Below, in pieces: positions 17,622-26,325 of a DNA stretch of 64,000 bases. This stretch comes from Pradoshia sp. D12 (GTDB lineage Bacteria > Bacillota > Bacilli > Bacillales > Pradoshiaceae). Where the stretch lies: NCBI RefSeq assembly GCF_008935075.1, contig NZ_CP044545.1, positions 523,501 to 587,500 on the forward strand. Direction: 5' to 3'. Each line of letters begins with the position of its first letter. Positions within the stretch are counted from its first letter, which is position 1. The translations under genes and the position numbers were made by a program. The notes under the pieces were generated by a model. It had not been told where the DNA came from. It made no database searches and saw only the letters and a list, made by a program, of their open reading frames with translations.

Positions 17622-17753
17622 AATAAGACTCCGAATGATTCAGAAGGTCGTTCTGAAAGTGAAAATGTAGTTCCGAACCATTCGGAGGAGAGCTCCGAGA
17701 ATCAAAAAGAAGATAAAGACGATAGAATCCAAAACATACCTGGCACTTCTTAG
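17622..17753 (+). pseudogene. Remnant of a low-complexity coding region
   Basis: A 43-codon frame without a start codon reads as a Ser/Glu/Asn-rich tail (TPNDSEGRSESEN, then EESSENQKEDKDD) and ends in TAG. The same frame continues upstream across a TAA at 17619-17621 with similar composition. It looks like the end of a decayed surface protein or lipoprotein. Its CCGAATGATTC and GAACCATTCGG segments also form an imperfect inverted repeat. Confidence 0.3.
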
Positions 17754-17845
17754 ACTACTCATATTAGTTAGATAATCAGGTATATTTCATTAGTTATACT
17801 GATTTGGATTCTAAGGGGGTAAATAAAAGGAATTTAGAGGAGAGG

Positions 17846-17874
17846 CAGGTTTCAAAGCCTGTTTCTTTTCTTTT
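17846..17874 (+). terminator. Terminator in the gap before the solute-binding gene
   Basis: The short stem CAGGTT / AGCCTG with loop TCAA is followed by TTTCTTTTCTTTT. It may end the alpha-glucosidase transcript, about 280 bases past its stop. Confidence 0.5.
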
Positions 17875-17976
17875 GGATAAATAGAATTAACTAGGGGTGT
17901 ATGTACATAATACATATTATTATTGTGGCTACTTGGTATCTATTTAAGTAATGCCGTTATCTAACGGGGGATTAAG

Positions 17977-19512
17977 ATGGAGAAAATCATAAAAAGGATC
18001 ATCATCATAATTTTGATTACCGGATATTTTAATATGGGAGCAGGGATAGGTACAGCTGAAGCCATTCAGGAAGAATTAACGGTTGCGCTGTCTCCGAATG
18101 CGATTAAAGGATTTGACCCTTTTCTGTATACACAGGCAAACGGTTCTCCTTTAATTCAAAGTACTTTATTATCCTTTGATAAGGATATGGGAATTACATA
18201 TGATTTAGCTGATGAATATCAGGTCAGTGAAGATAAAATGACCTGGGAATTTAAAATTAGGGATGATGCATATTTTTCGAATGGGGAACAAGTGAAAGCG
18301 AGTGATGTAGCTTTTACCTTTAATACTGCTAAGTACAATGGATGGCAGGATTTATCTTTGTTAAAAGAAGTCAAGGTGATAGATCAATACACTATCCATT
18401 TCCGATTGGAGAAACCCTTGTCAACCTTTAGTTATACAGCTGCTCAGCTTGGAATAGTCCCTGAGAATCATTATGATGAATTATTCACATTGAATCCTAT
18501 TGGTTCAGGTCCTTATATTCTGGAGGATTGGAATGCAGGAGAGCAGGCGGTTTTTGTCAGAAATGAGCAATATTATGGGAAAAAGCCTATCTTTAAAAGG
18601 ATTATCATTCTTTTCATGAATGAGGAAGAAGCCTATGCAGCGGCGCAAAAGGATCTGGTAGATGTCGCTCAAACATCTCCCGCATTTGCAAATGTCGGCG
18701 TAATAGATGGAATGGATATCAATGCTTTTAAAGGTAGTGATCAGTATGGAATCTCCTTTACTGCTGCCCCAACGAAATCGGATGTCTCTGCCAAAGAAAC
18801 TGGAAACGAGGTAACGAGTGAATGGCCCATCCGCCAGGCAATTAATTTAACAGTTAATCGTGATTACCTCATAAATGAAGTTCTATATGGATATGGAGAA
18901 GCAGCCTATCATGATGCTGAGCGGCTTCCATGGGGCCACAAAGATACAGAGGTTAAATATAATAATATCGACAAAGCTAAAGAAATTTTGCAAATTGCGG
19001 GATGGATTGATAATGATGAGGATGGTGTATTGGAAAAACAGGGAATAGAAGCGAAGTTTAAGCTTTTATTTTTGGAGTCTGACCCCATAGCGCAGTCCAT
19101 GGGGACATTACTTATGCAACAATTAGCTGAAATTGGAATCTCAGTAGAAGTGGTTGGTCAGAATGAGAAGGAAATCAATTCAAATAAGTTTAATAATCCG
19201 TTAATTATGCGTGTAGGTAATCATAGTCCGATTGATTTGTATCATAGGTTCCATAAAGATAATTCTAAGGTGAATTTACATATATCTGCTGAAGTGAATC
19301 AGTTGGTTGAGGGAGTGCTCGCTAGCGGTGATTTTAAAATATGGCAATCAATTCTGAGGCAGACCGCGAAGGATTTACCATGGATATGGTTGGTCCATCC
19401 AGATCATTTATACTATACAAAGAAAGGATTAAATTTAGGGGAGCTGGCATTTCAATCAAATGAACAGCCTCTATCTTTGTTAAACAATATAGAAGAATGG
19501 ACTTGGGAATAA
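17977..19512 (+). CDS. Peptide/nickel-type ABC transporter solute-binding protein (orphan)
   Basis: A 511-residue family-5 extracellular solute-binding protein (NikA/OppA-like). Typical wording: DEYQVSEDKMTWEFKIRDDA, FSNGEQVKASDVAFTFN and the region around RQAINLTVNRDYLINEVLYG. It binds peptides, nickel chelates or similar ligands outside the membrane. The N-terminus is a signal peptide ending near GTAEA, but it has no lipobox cysteine. Gram-positive binding proteins are normally lipid-anchored, so this one would be secreted free or held by an uncleaved signal. No permease or ATPase gene lies nearby. The ribosome binding site is GGGG upstream of ATG. Confidence 0.82.
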   Translation: MEKIIKRIIIIILITGYFNMGAGIGTAEAIQEELTVALSPNAIKGFDPFLYTQANGSPLIQSTLLSFDKDMGITYDLADEYQVSEDKMTWEFKIRDDAYFSNGEQVKASDVAFTFNTAKYNGWQDLSLLKEVKVIDQYTIHFRLEKPLSTFSYTAAQLGIVPENHYDELFTLNPIGSGPYILEDWNAGEQAVFVRNEQYYGKKPIFKRIIILFMNEEEAYAAAQKDLVDVAQTSPAFANVGVIDGMDINAFKGSDQYGISFTAAPTKSDVSAKETGNEVTSEWPIRQAINLTVNRDYLINEVLYGYGEAAYHDAERLPWGHKDTEVKYNNIDKAKEILQIAGWIDNDEDGVLEKQGIEAKFKLLFLESDPIAQSMGTLLMQQLAEIGISVEVVGQNEKEINSNKFNNPLIMRVGNHSPIDLYHRFHKDNSKVNLHISAEVNQLVEGVLASGDFKIWQSILRQTAKDLPWIWLVHPDHLYYTKKGLNLGELAFQSNEQPLSLLNNIEEWTWE

Positions 19513-19520
19513 TAAGAAAA

Positions 19521-19558
19521 ACCTCTCCTGTTACTGGGAGAGGTCTTGTGTTTTTTGT
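19521..19558. terminator. Bidirectional terminator between converging genes
   Basis: The 8-bp stem ACCTCTCC / GGAGAGGT is flanked by T-rich tracts on both strands. It overlaps the last codons of the minus-strand efflux gene. Confidence 0.75.
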
Positions 19559-21042
19559 AAGTTGATTTGTTCGTCTGCTCTCTTTGGTCGTTTAACAAAG
19601 AAGGCAAGGATAAGAGCCAATACAGCAATAAATGTCGCTATAAAGAATGCATCGTTAATCCCATCTACTGTTGCTTGAGTATAGATTTGTGCCTCCAATT
19701 GAGCTATTTCTTCTGGACTTGGTTGACCGGTAAGCTTACTCATTGCTTTTTCTGCCAATTCTTCCGCATGTATTTTCGTACGTGATGTCATAACGGAAAC
19801 AAGTAAGGCGGAACCAATTGCACCGGATACTTGATTAAGTGTACTGTTCATAGCTGTACCATGTGGATTTAATCGGGCAGGCAATGAATTCATCCCGTTG
19901 GTCATAATCGGCATCATGACCATTGACATACCGAACATACGAACAGAGTACATCACAATTAATGTTCCATAAGTAGTTTCAGTTGTTAATTGACTGAAGA
20001 AATAAGTTGTAGCGACTGTGATGGTTAAACCGATTATGGCAAGAATCCGACCGCCAAATTTATCAAATAATTTACCTGTAATTGGTGACATAATTCCCAT
20101 AATGATTGCACCTGGAAGCATTAATAAACCAGAATCTAATGGGGATATACCACGTATATTTTGCAGGTAAATTGGCATTAAAATCATGGCTGAAAACATC
20201 GCCATATTCAAAACAATCGATATAGCTGAAGATAAGGAGAACATTGGATATTTATAGACACGGAAATCGAGCATCGGCTTTTCCAGTTGAAATTGGCGAA
20301 CAATCAACAAAATCAAGCCAATTACACCTGCAATCAGTGTACCGAATACTTCAACATCATCCCAGCCTTTACTACCCGCCGAGCTGAATCCATATAATAA
20401 CCCTCCGAATCCGACACTTGAAAAAATAACGGATAATACATCCAATGAAGCGTTACTTTTTTCTTTCTTATCTTTTAATTTAAAAATCGATAGTAGTAAA
20501 ACAATAACGGCAAACGGGATGATCATATAGAACAGATATCTCCATTCATAATGTTCAATAATCCACCCTGATAATGTAGGACCAATTGCAGGGGCAAAAA
20601 TCATAACAAGCCCTAAAATCCCCATCGCACCACCACGTTTTTCAATTGGGAAGCTCGTTAAAAGAACATTCATTAAGAGGGGCATCATAATGGCAGAGCC
20701 TGCTGCTTGAATCATTCTTCCAACCAATAATAATGCGAAGCTCGGTGCAAATCCGGAAAAGATTGTTCCGATTGTAAATAGAATCATCGCGGTTATAAAT
20801 AAGTGTCTAACCGAGAACTTCTGAATTAAAAACGCTGTTGATGGAATGATAATTCCGTTTATCAGCATATAACCTGTTGCGAGCCACTGAATCGTTGTTG
20901 GCTCAACTTTAAAATCCGCCATCATGGACGGAAGGGCAACATTCAATAATGTTGAATTCAATATAGATACAAATGCACCGGCTAAAAGAATGGCTATAAT
21001 CCCATAATTGGGACGCATTTGTTGTCTTTCTGTTGCTGTCAT
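19531..21042 (-). CDS. DHA2-family MFS multidrug efflux transporter
   Basis: A 503-residue protein with about 14 membrane helices, a paralogue of the transporter at 1964-3415. Shared landmarks are WLATGYMLINGIIIPSTAF, IFAPAIGPTLSGWI and LPGAIIMGIMSPITGKLFDK. The last phrase and NIRGISPLDSGLLM closely resemble B. subtilis LmrB, so this may be the true LmrB orthologue despite lacking an lmrA neighbour. It is divergent from a TetR gene, which probably controls it. AAAGGAGAG precedes the ATG. Substrates are unknown. Confidence 0.85.
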   Translation of the reverse strand: MTATERQQMRPNYGIIAILLAGAFVSILNSTLLNVALPSMMADFKVEPTTIQWLATGYMLINGIIIPSTAFLIQKFSVRHLFITAMILFTIGTIFSGFAPSFALLLVGRMIQAAGSAIMMPLLMNVLLTSFPIEKRGGAMGILGLVMIFAPAIGPTLSGWIIEHYEWRYLFYMIIPFAVIVLLLSIFKLKDKKEKSNASLDVLSVIFSSVGFGGLLYGFSSAGSKGWDDVEVFGTLIAGVIGLILLIVRQFQLEKPMLDFRVYKYPMFSLSSAISIVLNMAMFSAMILMPIYLQNIRGISPLDSGLLMLPGAIIMGIMSPITGKLFDKFGGRILAIIGLTITVATTYFFSQLTTETTYGTLIVMYSVRMFGMSMVMMPIMTNGMNSLPARLNPHGTAMNSTLNQVSGAIGSALLVSVMTSRTKIHAEELAEKAMSKLTGQPSPEEIAQLEAQIYTQATVDGINDAFFIATFIAVLALILAFFVKRPKRADEQINLQKTQDLSQ

Positions 21043-21229
21043 GTACTTCTCTCCTTTTGATTTATACTATATGTTTAATTATTAGACTCATAATTCATGT
21101 TGATTATATTACTCTCTTTCTTTTCGTTTAGCAATTAAAATAATTTAGAATATATAAATTTGTATTTACCCTAAAAATAAGCTAATATACACTCAAATAA
21201 CTGAAGTCATAGGAATGGATTGAGTTGTT

Positions 21230-22123
21230 ATGAACGTAAGAAAAAAGCAAGTTATCAGCCATGCAAAGAAACTTTTCATTGGAAAGGGATATAGAAATAC
21301 GTCTATTCAAGAAATTATTGAAGATAGCGGGATCTCCAGAGGAACATTTTATAATTATTTTCCTTCTAAAAGTGAACTTTTCAAAGCTGTATACGATTCC
21401 TTCCTTGAAGAGTATCACCAACAGCGAGATGAATTAATTATTGGGAGGGATCTCAGTAATATAGACATCTTTATAGAGCAACTTTATGTACAAAGGAAAT
21501 CACATTCGCATAATCAATTATTTGCCCTTATTGAAGATGTAATGGTATCTAATGATATTGAACTAAAAGATTATTTGAAACAAACGAGATGGTTATATTT
21601 AAATTGGATTCACAAACGCCTTGTCGATATTTTTGGGGTGGAGAAGAAACCGTATTTGTTAGATTGTGCAATTATTCTATCCGCCATGGTCCAACACCAC
21701 ATGCATTTTTATAGTATTGCAAAAGGAGATCTTGATGCGAAAAAAGCAATTCGTTATTATTTAGATCGCATAAAGGTGATTGTTGATGATGTAAGTAAGA
21801 ATGATGTTGTTTTAATAGAACCGGAAGTGTTAACTATGTTTATTCCGGAGGGTCCAAAAGGAAACAGGGATTTTTGCTACGATTTAATCCAATCCGTTAA
21901 CCAACTAAAGACTTACCTTGAACAAGAGGTTGTTGATGCTGAGTTTCGTGCGGAAAAGCTACAAATAATCGAATTCCTGCAAGATGAACTATTGCATAAT
22001 AAAGAGCCGCGACATTACTTAGTTAAAAATATGATTGCTTCATTAAATCATGATTCTATCTTGAGGGGTACTTCCTGCTATGGAAGGTTTAGAGAAATCA
22101 TCATGGAATGGTTGAATAAATAA
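21230..22123 (+). CDS. TetR/AcrR-family regulator
   Basis: A 297-residue regulator, longer than the usual 190-220 of the family. The N-terminal DNA-binding domain (about residues 1-60) has GYRNTSIQEIIEDSGISRG followed by TFYNYFPSKSELFKAVY. The extra C-terminal 90 residues contain a helical segment (TYLEQEVVDAEFRAEKLQII) and have no recognised domain. It is divergent from the efflux gene at 19531-21042 across a 187-bp gap, the usual layout for a local repressor. The ribosome binding site is weak (AGGA, distant). Confidence 0.82.
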   Translation: MNVRKKQVISHAKKLFIGKGYRNTSIQEIIEDSGISRGTFYNYFPSKSELFKAVYDSFLEEYHQQRDELIIGRDLSNIDIFIEQLYVQRKSHSHNQLFALIEDVMVSNDIELKDYLKQTRWLYLNWIHKRLVDIFGVEKKPYLLDCAIILSAMVQHHMHFYSIAKGDLDAKKAIRYYLDRIKVIVDDVSKNDVVLIEPEVLTMFIPEGPKGNRDFCYDLIQSVNQLKTYLEQEVVDAEFRAEKLQIIEFLQDELLHNKEPRHYLVKNMIASLNHDSILRGTSCYGRFREIIMEWLNK

Positions 22124-22126
22124 TAG

Positions 22127-22172
22127 AAGAGCCATGTTAGCAAGTAGTTTGCCATAGCATGGCTCTTTTTGG
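22127..22172. terminator. Terminator between the TetR gene and ykkD
   Basis: The 10-bp stem AAGAGCCATG / CATGGCTCTT is followed by TTTTT on the plus strand. It lies between converging genes. Confidence 0.8.
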
Positions 22173-22192
22173 GCGAGTCATTTTGTTATGGG

Positions 22193-22510
22193 CTATTTTG
22201 ATACAAATTTAAGACCAATGGCAGAGATTAAAATGAGTAATATGAAAATAATTCGTTTTAAGCTTTTCGCTTCTCCAAATAAAAGCATGCCAATTAATGC
22301 TCCTCCACTGGCACCAATACCAGTCCATACAGCATAGGCAGTACCCATGGGAAGTGTCTTCATTGCGAATGATAGACAGAAAAAGCTCCCCGAAAAACCG
22401 ACAATCAAAAGAAGCAGAGATAAGAGATCCCTATTTTTATTCAATCTATTAATCATGCCGACCCCAAATATTTCTAAAAATCCAGCGATAACCAGTGCAA
22501 ACCAGGCCAT
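22193..22510 (-). CDS. ykkD: SMR-family transporter subunit, YkkD-like
   Basis: A 105-residue, four-helix small multidrug resistance protein. The stretch TLPMGTAYAVWTGIGASGGALIG is almost that of B. subtilis YkkD, and the helix-1 glutamate is present (AGFLEIFGVGMIN). Paired with YkkC it forms a heterodimeric exporter; YkkCD-type pairs are linked to guanidinium and cationic drug export. Its start lies three bases after the ykkC stop, with GGAGG upstream, indicating translational coupling. Confidence 0.85.
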   Translation of the reverse strand: MAWFALVIAGFLEIFGVGMINRLNKNRDLLSLLLLIVGFSGSFFCLSFAMKTLPMGTAYAVWTGIGASGGALIGMLLFGEAKSLKRIIFILLILISAIGLKFVSK

Positions 22511-22512
22511 TA

Positions 22513-22854
22513 TTAGTTAGCCTCCTTTTTGGAGGTGTCTTCATCAGTCACTATTTTTAAACCAATCACACCTATTAATAAGAGAAGAATTAATGCTATT
22601 TTCTCTATTTTTAACGGTTCATCAAAGAAGAGAATCTCCGCAATAACCGTTCCAGCTGTTCCCAATCCGACAAAGACAGCGTATACCGTCCCAACCGGCA
22701 GGTAGCGGCTTGCATCAATCATCATATAAAAGCTGATACAGATTGCAGCAAGTGTAATCAGCCACATCCATATACTGTCTGCATTTTTAAGACCGCTTAC
22801 CCAGATGATTTCAAAGAAGGCCCCTATAATAACCTTTAACCAATGTCTGTTCAT
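22513..22854 (-). CDS. ykkC: SMR-family transporter subunit, YkkC-like
   Basis: A 113-residue, four-helix protein of the small multidrug resistance family. The essential membrane glutamate is in AFFEIIWVSGLKNADS, and LPVGTVYAVFVGLGTAGTV matches B. subtilis YkkC closely. It is the first gene of the pair with ykkD. I chose the ATG over the preceding TTG, since GGGAG lies eight bases before it. No guanidine-I riboswitch is visible in the 144-bp upstream region, unlike B. subtilis. Confidence 0.86.
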   Translation of the reverse strand: MNRHWLKVIIGAFFEIIWVSGLKNADSIWMWLITLAAICISFYMMIDASRYLPVGTVYAVFVGLGTAGTVIAEILFFDEPLKIEKIALILLLLIGVIGLKIVTDEDTSKKEAN

Positions 22855-23001
22855 CAAAACAACTCCCTAGTGATATAACAATATAGCAGATTGTTTGTAC
22901 TGTTGTTCATTTTAGCAATTATAAAATTGGTTTGCGAGTAGAAGAATCGAGAAAGAGTTTGATAAACTAATTATATAAGAAAGGTACGGGGGTGAAATAA
23001 G

Positions 23002-23877
23002 ATGGATGATCCAACTATTTCGACCAAGGAATTAGTAAAAAAAATTCGCTATATAGACGACACCTATCCGAAAGAGGAACTTGATCTTCTATTGATTCGT
23101 GAGGATGCTATTCCTGAACTATTGAGTATATTAGATTTGGTTCGCAAGGAACCAGAATTGTTTCTTAGTGAACCTGATCGAATTGACCATATTTATGCAG
23201 CTGTTTTGTTGGGACAGTTAAACATCAGAGAAGCATTTTATCCATTTTTACAAACATTAAAATTACCGGATGATAATGCATTGGAATTATATGATGATTA
23301 CCTGGTTACAACGGCTGGCCGTATACTTGCTGATACATATCCCGGTGAAATAGTTATGGATGGAAATATCCCTTCCATGCCGGATTTGGATGCATTATTT
23401 GATTTAATTGATGATCAATCTTTGGATGAGTGTATTCGTGCTACTGGAATTCAAGCAATTACATCCCTTGTCCTGCAAAAACGTATATCAAGGGAAATGG
23501 TTGAATATTACTTTCATGATCTACTGCAGGGGGATTTGGTAGATGAATCAGGTTATATGTATACCATTCTAATTGATTCATGTATGGTATTAAATTTCCG
23601 AGATTTATATGATGATATCGCAGAGGTTTTTGCCCAAAAGAAAGTGAATGCCCTTGATATGTCGCTCGATGATGTGGAGGAGCAATTTAGGAACTATGAT
23701 CCGTTATATGCAGATGATTGCCGGCCCATTACAAATGTTCATGAAGAGTTCACTTGGTGGGCTGGTCATTATCAACCCGGAAATTCACAGGCTTCCAGAA
23801 GCATAAAAGTGGGCAGAAATGATTCATGCCCATGCGGAAGCGGGAAAAAGTATAAGAAATGCTGTGGGAAATCTTGA
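23002..23877 (+). CDS. DUF1186 protein with C-terminal SEC-C zinc motif
   Basis: A 291-residue acidic, helix-rich cytoplasmic protein. The first 230 residues match the DUF1186 type (HEAT-like helices). The last 20 residues form a SEC-C motif with the metal ligands CPCGSGKKYKKCC, a small zinc finger also found at the end of SecA. The link to secretion is not established for such proteins; the motif may mediate protein contacts. GGGGGTG lies before the ATG. It is monocistronic and ends in a long hairpin. Confidence 0.82.
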   Translation: MDDPTISTKELVKKIRYIDDTYPKEELDLLLIREDAIPELLSILDLVRKEPELFLSEPDRIDHIYAAVLLGQLNIREAFYPFLQTLKLPDDNALELYDDYLVTTAGRILADTYPGEIVMDGNIPSMPDLDALFDLIDDQSLDECIRATGIQAITSLVLQKRISREMVEYYFHDLLQGDLVDESGYMYTILIDSCMVLNFRDLYDDIAEVFAQKKVNALDMSLDDVEEQFRNYDPLYADDCRPITNVHEEFTWWAGHYQPGNSQASRSIKVGRNDSCPCGSGKKYKKCCGKS

Positions 23878-23900
23878 TTTATACACTTTATGGGTTTTAG

Positions 23901-23945
23901 CCCCCGTATGTACAAGTTGGGTTTGTGTACATATGGGGGTATTTT
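23901..23945 (+). terminator. Terminator of the DUF1186 gene
   Basis: A 14-bp stem (CCCCCGTATGTACA / TGTACATATGGGGG, one G-U) with an 11-base loop is followed by a short T-rich tract. The rest of the gap up to 24200 is AT-rich and shows no gene. Confidence 0.75.
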
Positions 23946-24226
23946 GTATGCGTTAAAAGGGAACTTACTCTACGATTTTGATGGAAGATTAAAGGAGCTA
24001 TTTACTATAATGCTGTTTCAGGTCTTTGAGAGTTAATATTGTACAATTATTGTAATTTTTCAGAGTTTCAATACGTTCGTCACACTTTATTCCTACATTT
24101 AAGCTTATAGGAAAATGGAAGGTTACTATTAGAAATATAATAAATAAACAATTATTTATATATTTGGGATTTTTTATAATATAATTCAACTAAGCTAAAG
24201 AAATGTTAGAGAAAGTGGTGGATGAG

Positions 24227-25261
24227 ATGGATTTGAAGAAGTCAGATCGACTAAGTAGCGGTGACAGGATAGCTACTGCCAGTTTTTCTTGGGGTGGGGC
24301 AGGAGATCCAGATATTCGCTGGCGTTATCAGATAGGGAAAAAACGGTTGGAGGAGTTTGGTTTAGAAGTTATTGAGCTGCCTCATACATTAAAGGGATCA
24401 GAGTATGTATATAATCATCCAGAAGAACGGGCACGCGATTTGATGGATGCCTTTCAAAATCCATCGATTAAGGGGATATTCTCTTGTATTGGCGGAGATG
24501 ACAGCATTCGAATGCTGCCATACATTGATTATGAGGTAATCAAAAATAATCCAAAGATTTTCCTTGGCTATTCTGACTCTACCGTCACGCATTTTATTTG
24601 TTATAAGGCAGGGGTAATGAGTTATTATGGTCCTTCGATTCTGGCTGAATTTGCAGAGAATGTAGAGGCTTTTGATTATACGAATCATTGGGTGAAACGG
24701 GTTTTATTTTCTGGTGAACCTATTGGCGAAGTTGGACCGCCATCTGAATGGACAAGTGAATTTATCCCTTGGGAAAAGCAAAACTGGACACGTAAAAGAA
24801 AAACATCACCGCATAGCGGTTATGAGTTATTACAGGGAGAGGGAATACATAAGGGGAAATTATTAGGAGGATGCATGGATGTGCTGGAAATGCTTAAAGG
24901 GACTGTAGTGTGGCCTGCAATTGATGAATGGAAGGATAAACTGATATTTTTTGAGACATCAGAAGTGAAAGTGAGTCCGGATCTGTTTCTTGGATGGCTG
25001 CGAAATTACGCGGCGCAGGGAATTCTGCAAAATGCTAAGGGTTTATTATTTTCCAAGCCATATGATGATTGTTATTACGATGAGTATAAGGAAGCAATCC
25101 TTAGTGTGGTACGGGATGAGCTAAAGTTAACGGATTTGCCGATTCTATATAATATGAGTTTTGGACATACGGCTCCAATGAGTATTATTCCTCTCGGGGC
25201 TATGGCTGAATTGGATTGTGAAAGAAAAACATTTAGCATACTTGAAGCGGGTGTGAATTAA
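24227..25261 (+). CDS. S66-family peptidase (LD-carboxypeptidase/MccF-like)
   Basis: A 344-residue serine peptidase of family S66. The triad is S116 in LGYSDSTVTH, E243 in IFFETSE and H314 in SFGHTAP. The N-terminal domain contains IKGIFSCIGGDDS. The large, MccF-like form with SYYGPSILAEFAE fits the branch that includes microcin C immunity proteins and Bacillus homologues, rather than LdcA murein recycling enzymes. A role in cleaving acyl-sulfamoyl-adenylate toxins or peptidoglycan tetrapeptides is possible. The start is uncertain: ATG at 24227 has GTGGTGG nearby; an in-frame ATG at 24203 has no clear site. Confidence 0.82.
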   Translation: MDLKKSDRLSSGDRIATASFSWGGAGDPDIRWRYQIGKKRLEEFGLEVIELPHTLKGSEYVYNHPEERARDLMDAFQNPSIKGIFSCIGGDDSIRMLPYIDYEVIKNNPKIFLGYSDSTVTHFICYKAGVMSYYGPSILAEFAENVEAFDYTNHWVKRVLFSGEPIGEVGPPSEWTSEFIPWEKQNWTRKRKTSPHSGYELLQGEGIHKGKLLGGCMDVLEMLKGTVVWPAIDEWKDKLIFFETSEVKVSPDLFLGWLRNYAAQGILQNAKGLLFSKPYDDCYYDEYKEAILSVVRDELKLTDLPILYNMSFGHTAPMSIIPLGAMAELDCERKTFSILEAGVN

Positions 25262-25451
25262 GGTTCGAGGTTTACACACTCCCGAAGCAGGGACTATGAA
25301 GGTAACTAAAGCTGAAATAGGAGTTTTAGAGGTCAATCTTCTAAGAAGGGGGAGGTTGAGTAGCCTTCCTTTTAATATTCCATAGCTCTTCATTGAAAGC
25401 AGATAAATATGCCATTAGAGGGTAGGTTAAGAACTTCATAGGGGGAAATGT

Positions 25452-26195
25452 ATGGAATATAGGGGACCTAGTGTTTATGATCAGGAAGATTTTTTTTTGG
25501 ATTATATGAAAAGAAGAAGTAGGAAAGATAGTCCCAATAATGCTATTGAAACTCCAATCATGTATGAGCTAATACAAGATTTTCAAAATAAAGATATACT
25601 AGATTTGGGCTGCGGTGACGCTTCCTTCGGCAAAGATTTAGTAGAACGCGGTGCAGCGTCCTACAGTGGAATAGAAGGCTCTGAACAAATGGTGGAAGCA
25701 GCTAAGAGGAACCTATCACAAGTGAATGGAAGCGTGCATCTTCATACGATGGAATCATATACATACGGAGAAGAAAAGTTTGACATTGTAACTTCCAGAT
25801 TTGCAATCCATTATGTAGCTGATATTGATGCTTTGTTTCAAAATATCGATTTGTCTTTAAAAGAGGAAGGTAAGTTTGTTTTCAGTGTTCAGCATCCTCT
25901 TACGACCGCATCTTTTAATAGTAAAAAAAAAGGTGATAGACGTGAAAATTGGATTGTGGATGACTATTTCCTGGAGGGGGAAAGAAAAGAACCTTGGATT
26001 GAACAAATCGTGGTGAAATATCATCGAACAGTCGAACAGTATTTTAGAGCGCTTATCAGTTCTGGATTTTCAGTGGTTGATTTGCGAGAAGGTACACCTG
26101 TGCGTGATAACTTTACCGATGAGAAAGAATATAAAAGAAGGCTTAGAATTCCAGTTGTGCTGGCATTTTCGTGTATAAAAAATAAAAACGTATGA
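25452..26195 (+). CDS. Class I SAM-dependent methyltransferase
   Basis: A 247-residue methyltransferase of the UbiE/BioC-like fold. Motif I is ILDLGCGDASFGKDL, motif II follows as GIEGSEQM, and the post-II region has FDIVTSRFAIHYVAD. The C-terminal part (FSVQHPLTTASFNS) is typical of uncharacterised Firmicutes small-molecule methyltransferases. GGGGGAAATGT precedes the ATG. There is no operon partner; the 190-bp gap before it contains only short unsupported frames. The substrate is unknown. Confidence 0.82.
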   Translation: MEYRGPSVYDQEDFFLDYMKRRSRKDSPNNAIETPIMYELIQDFQNKDILDLGCGDASFGKDLVERGAASYSGIEGSEQMVEAAKRNLSQVNGSVHLHTMESYTYGEEKFDIVTSRFAIHYVADIDALFQNIDLSLKEEGKFVFSVQHPLTTASFNSKKKGDRRENWIVDDYFLEGERKEPWIEQIVVKYHRTVEQYFRALISSGFSVVDLREGTPVRDNFTDEKEYKRRLRIPVVLAFSCIKNKNV

Positions 26196-26267
26196 AACAG
26201 AACACCTGGCTGATGTGGGTGAAATTGTACTGAGTGGTTCAGTCTATAAGTGTATAGAGGTTGATCA

Positions 26268-26312
26268 AAAGTAAAAACTCTTTTTCTCTAAAGAAAAAGA
26301 GTTTTTACTTCG
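26268..26312. terminator. Bidirectional terminator, methyltransferase / NlpC-P60 gene
   Basis: A very long perfect stem of 19 bp (AAGTAAAAACTCTTTTTCT and its complement) with loop CTAA lies between converging genes. Confidence 0.85.
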
Positions 26313-26325
26313 CTAATCCAATTCT

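Noticed and set aside
25297-25386. 29-codon frame (MKVTKAEIGVLEV...) between the S66 peptidase and methyltransferase genes
   Set aside because: No ribosome binding site and too short to distinguish from chance.
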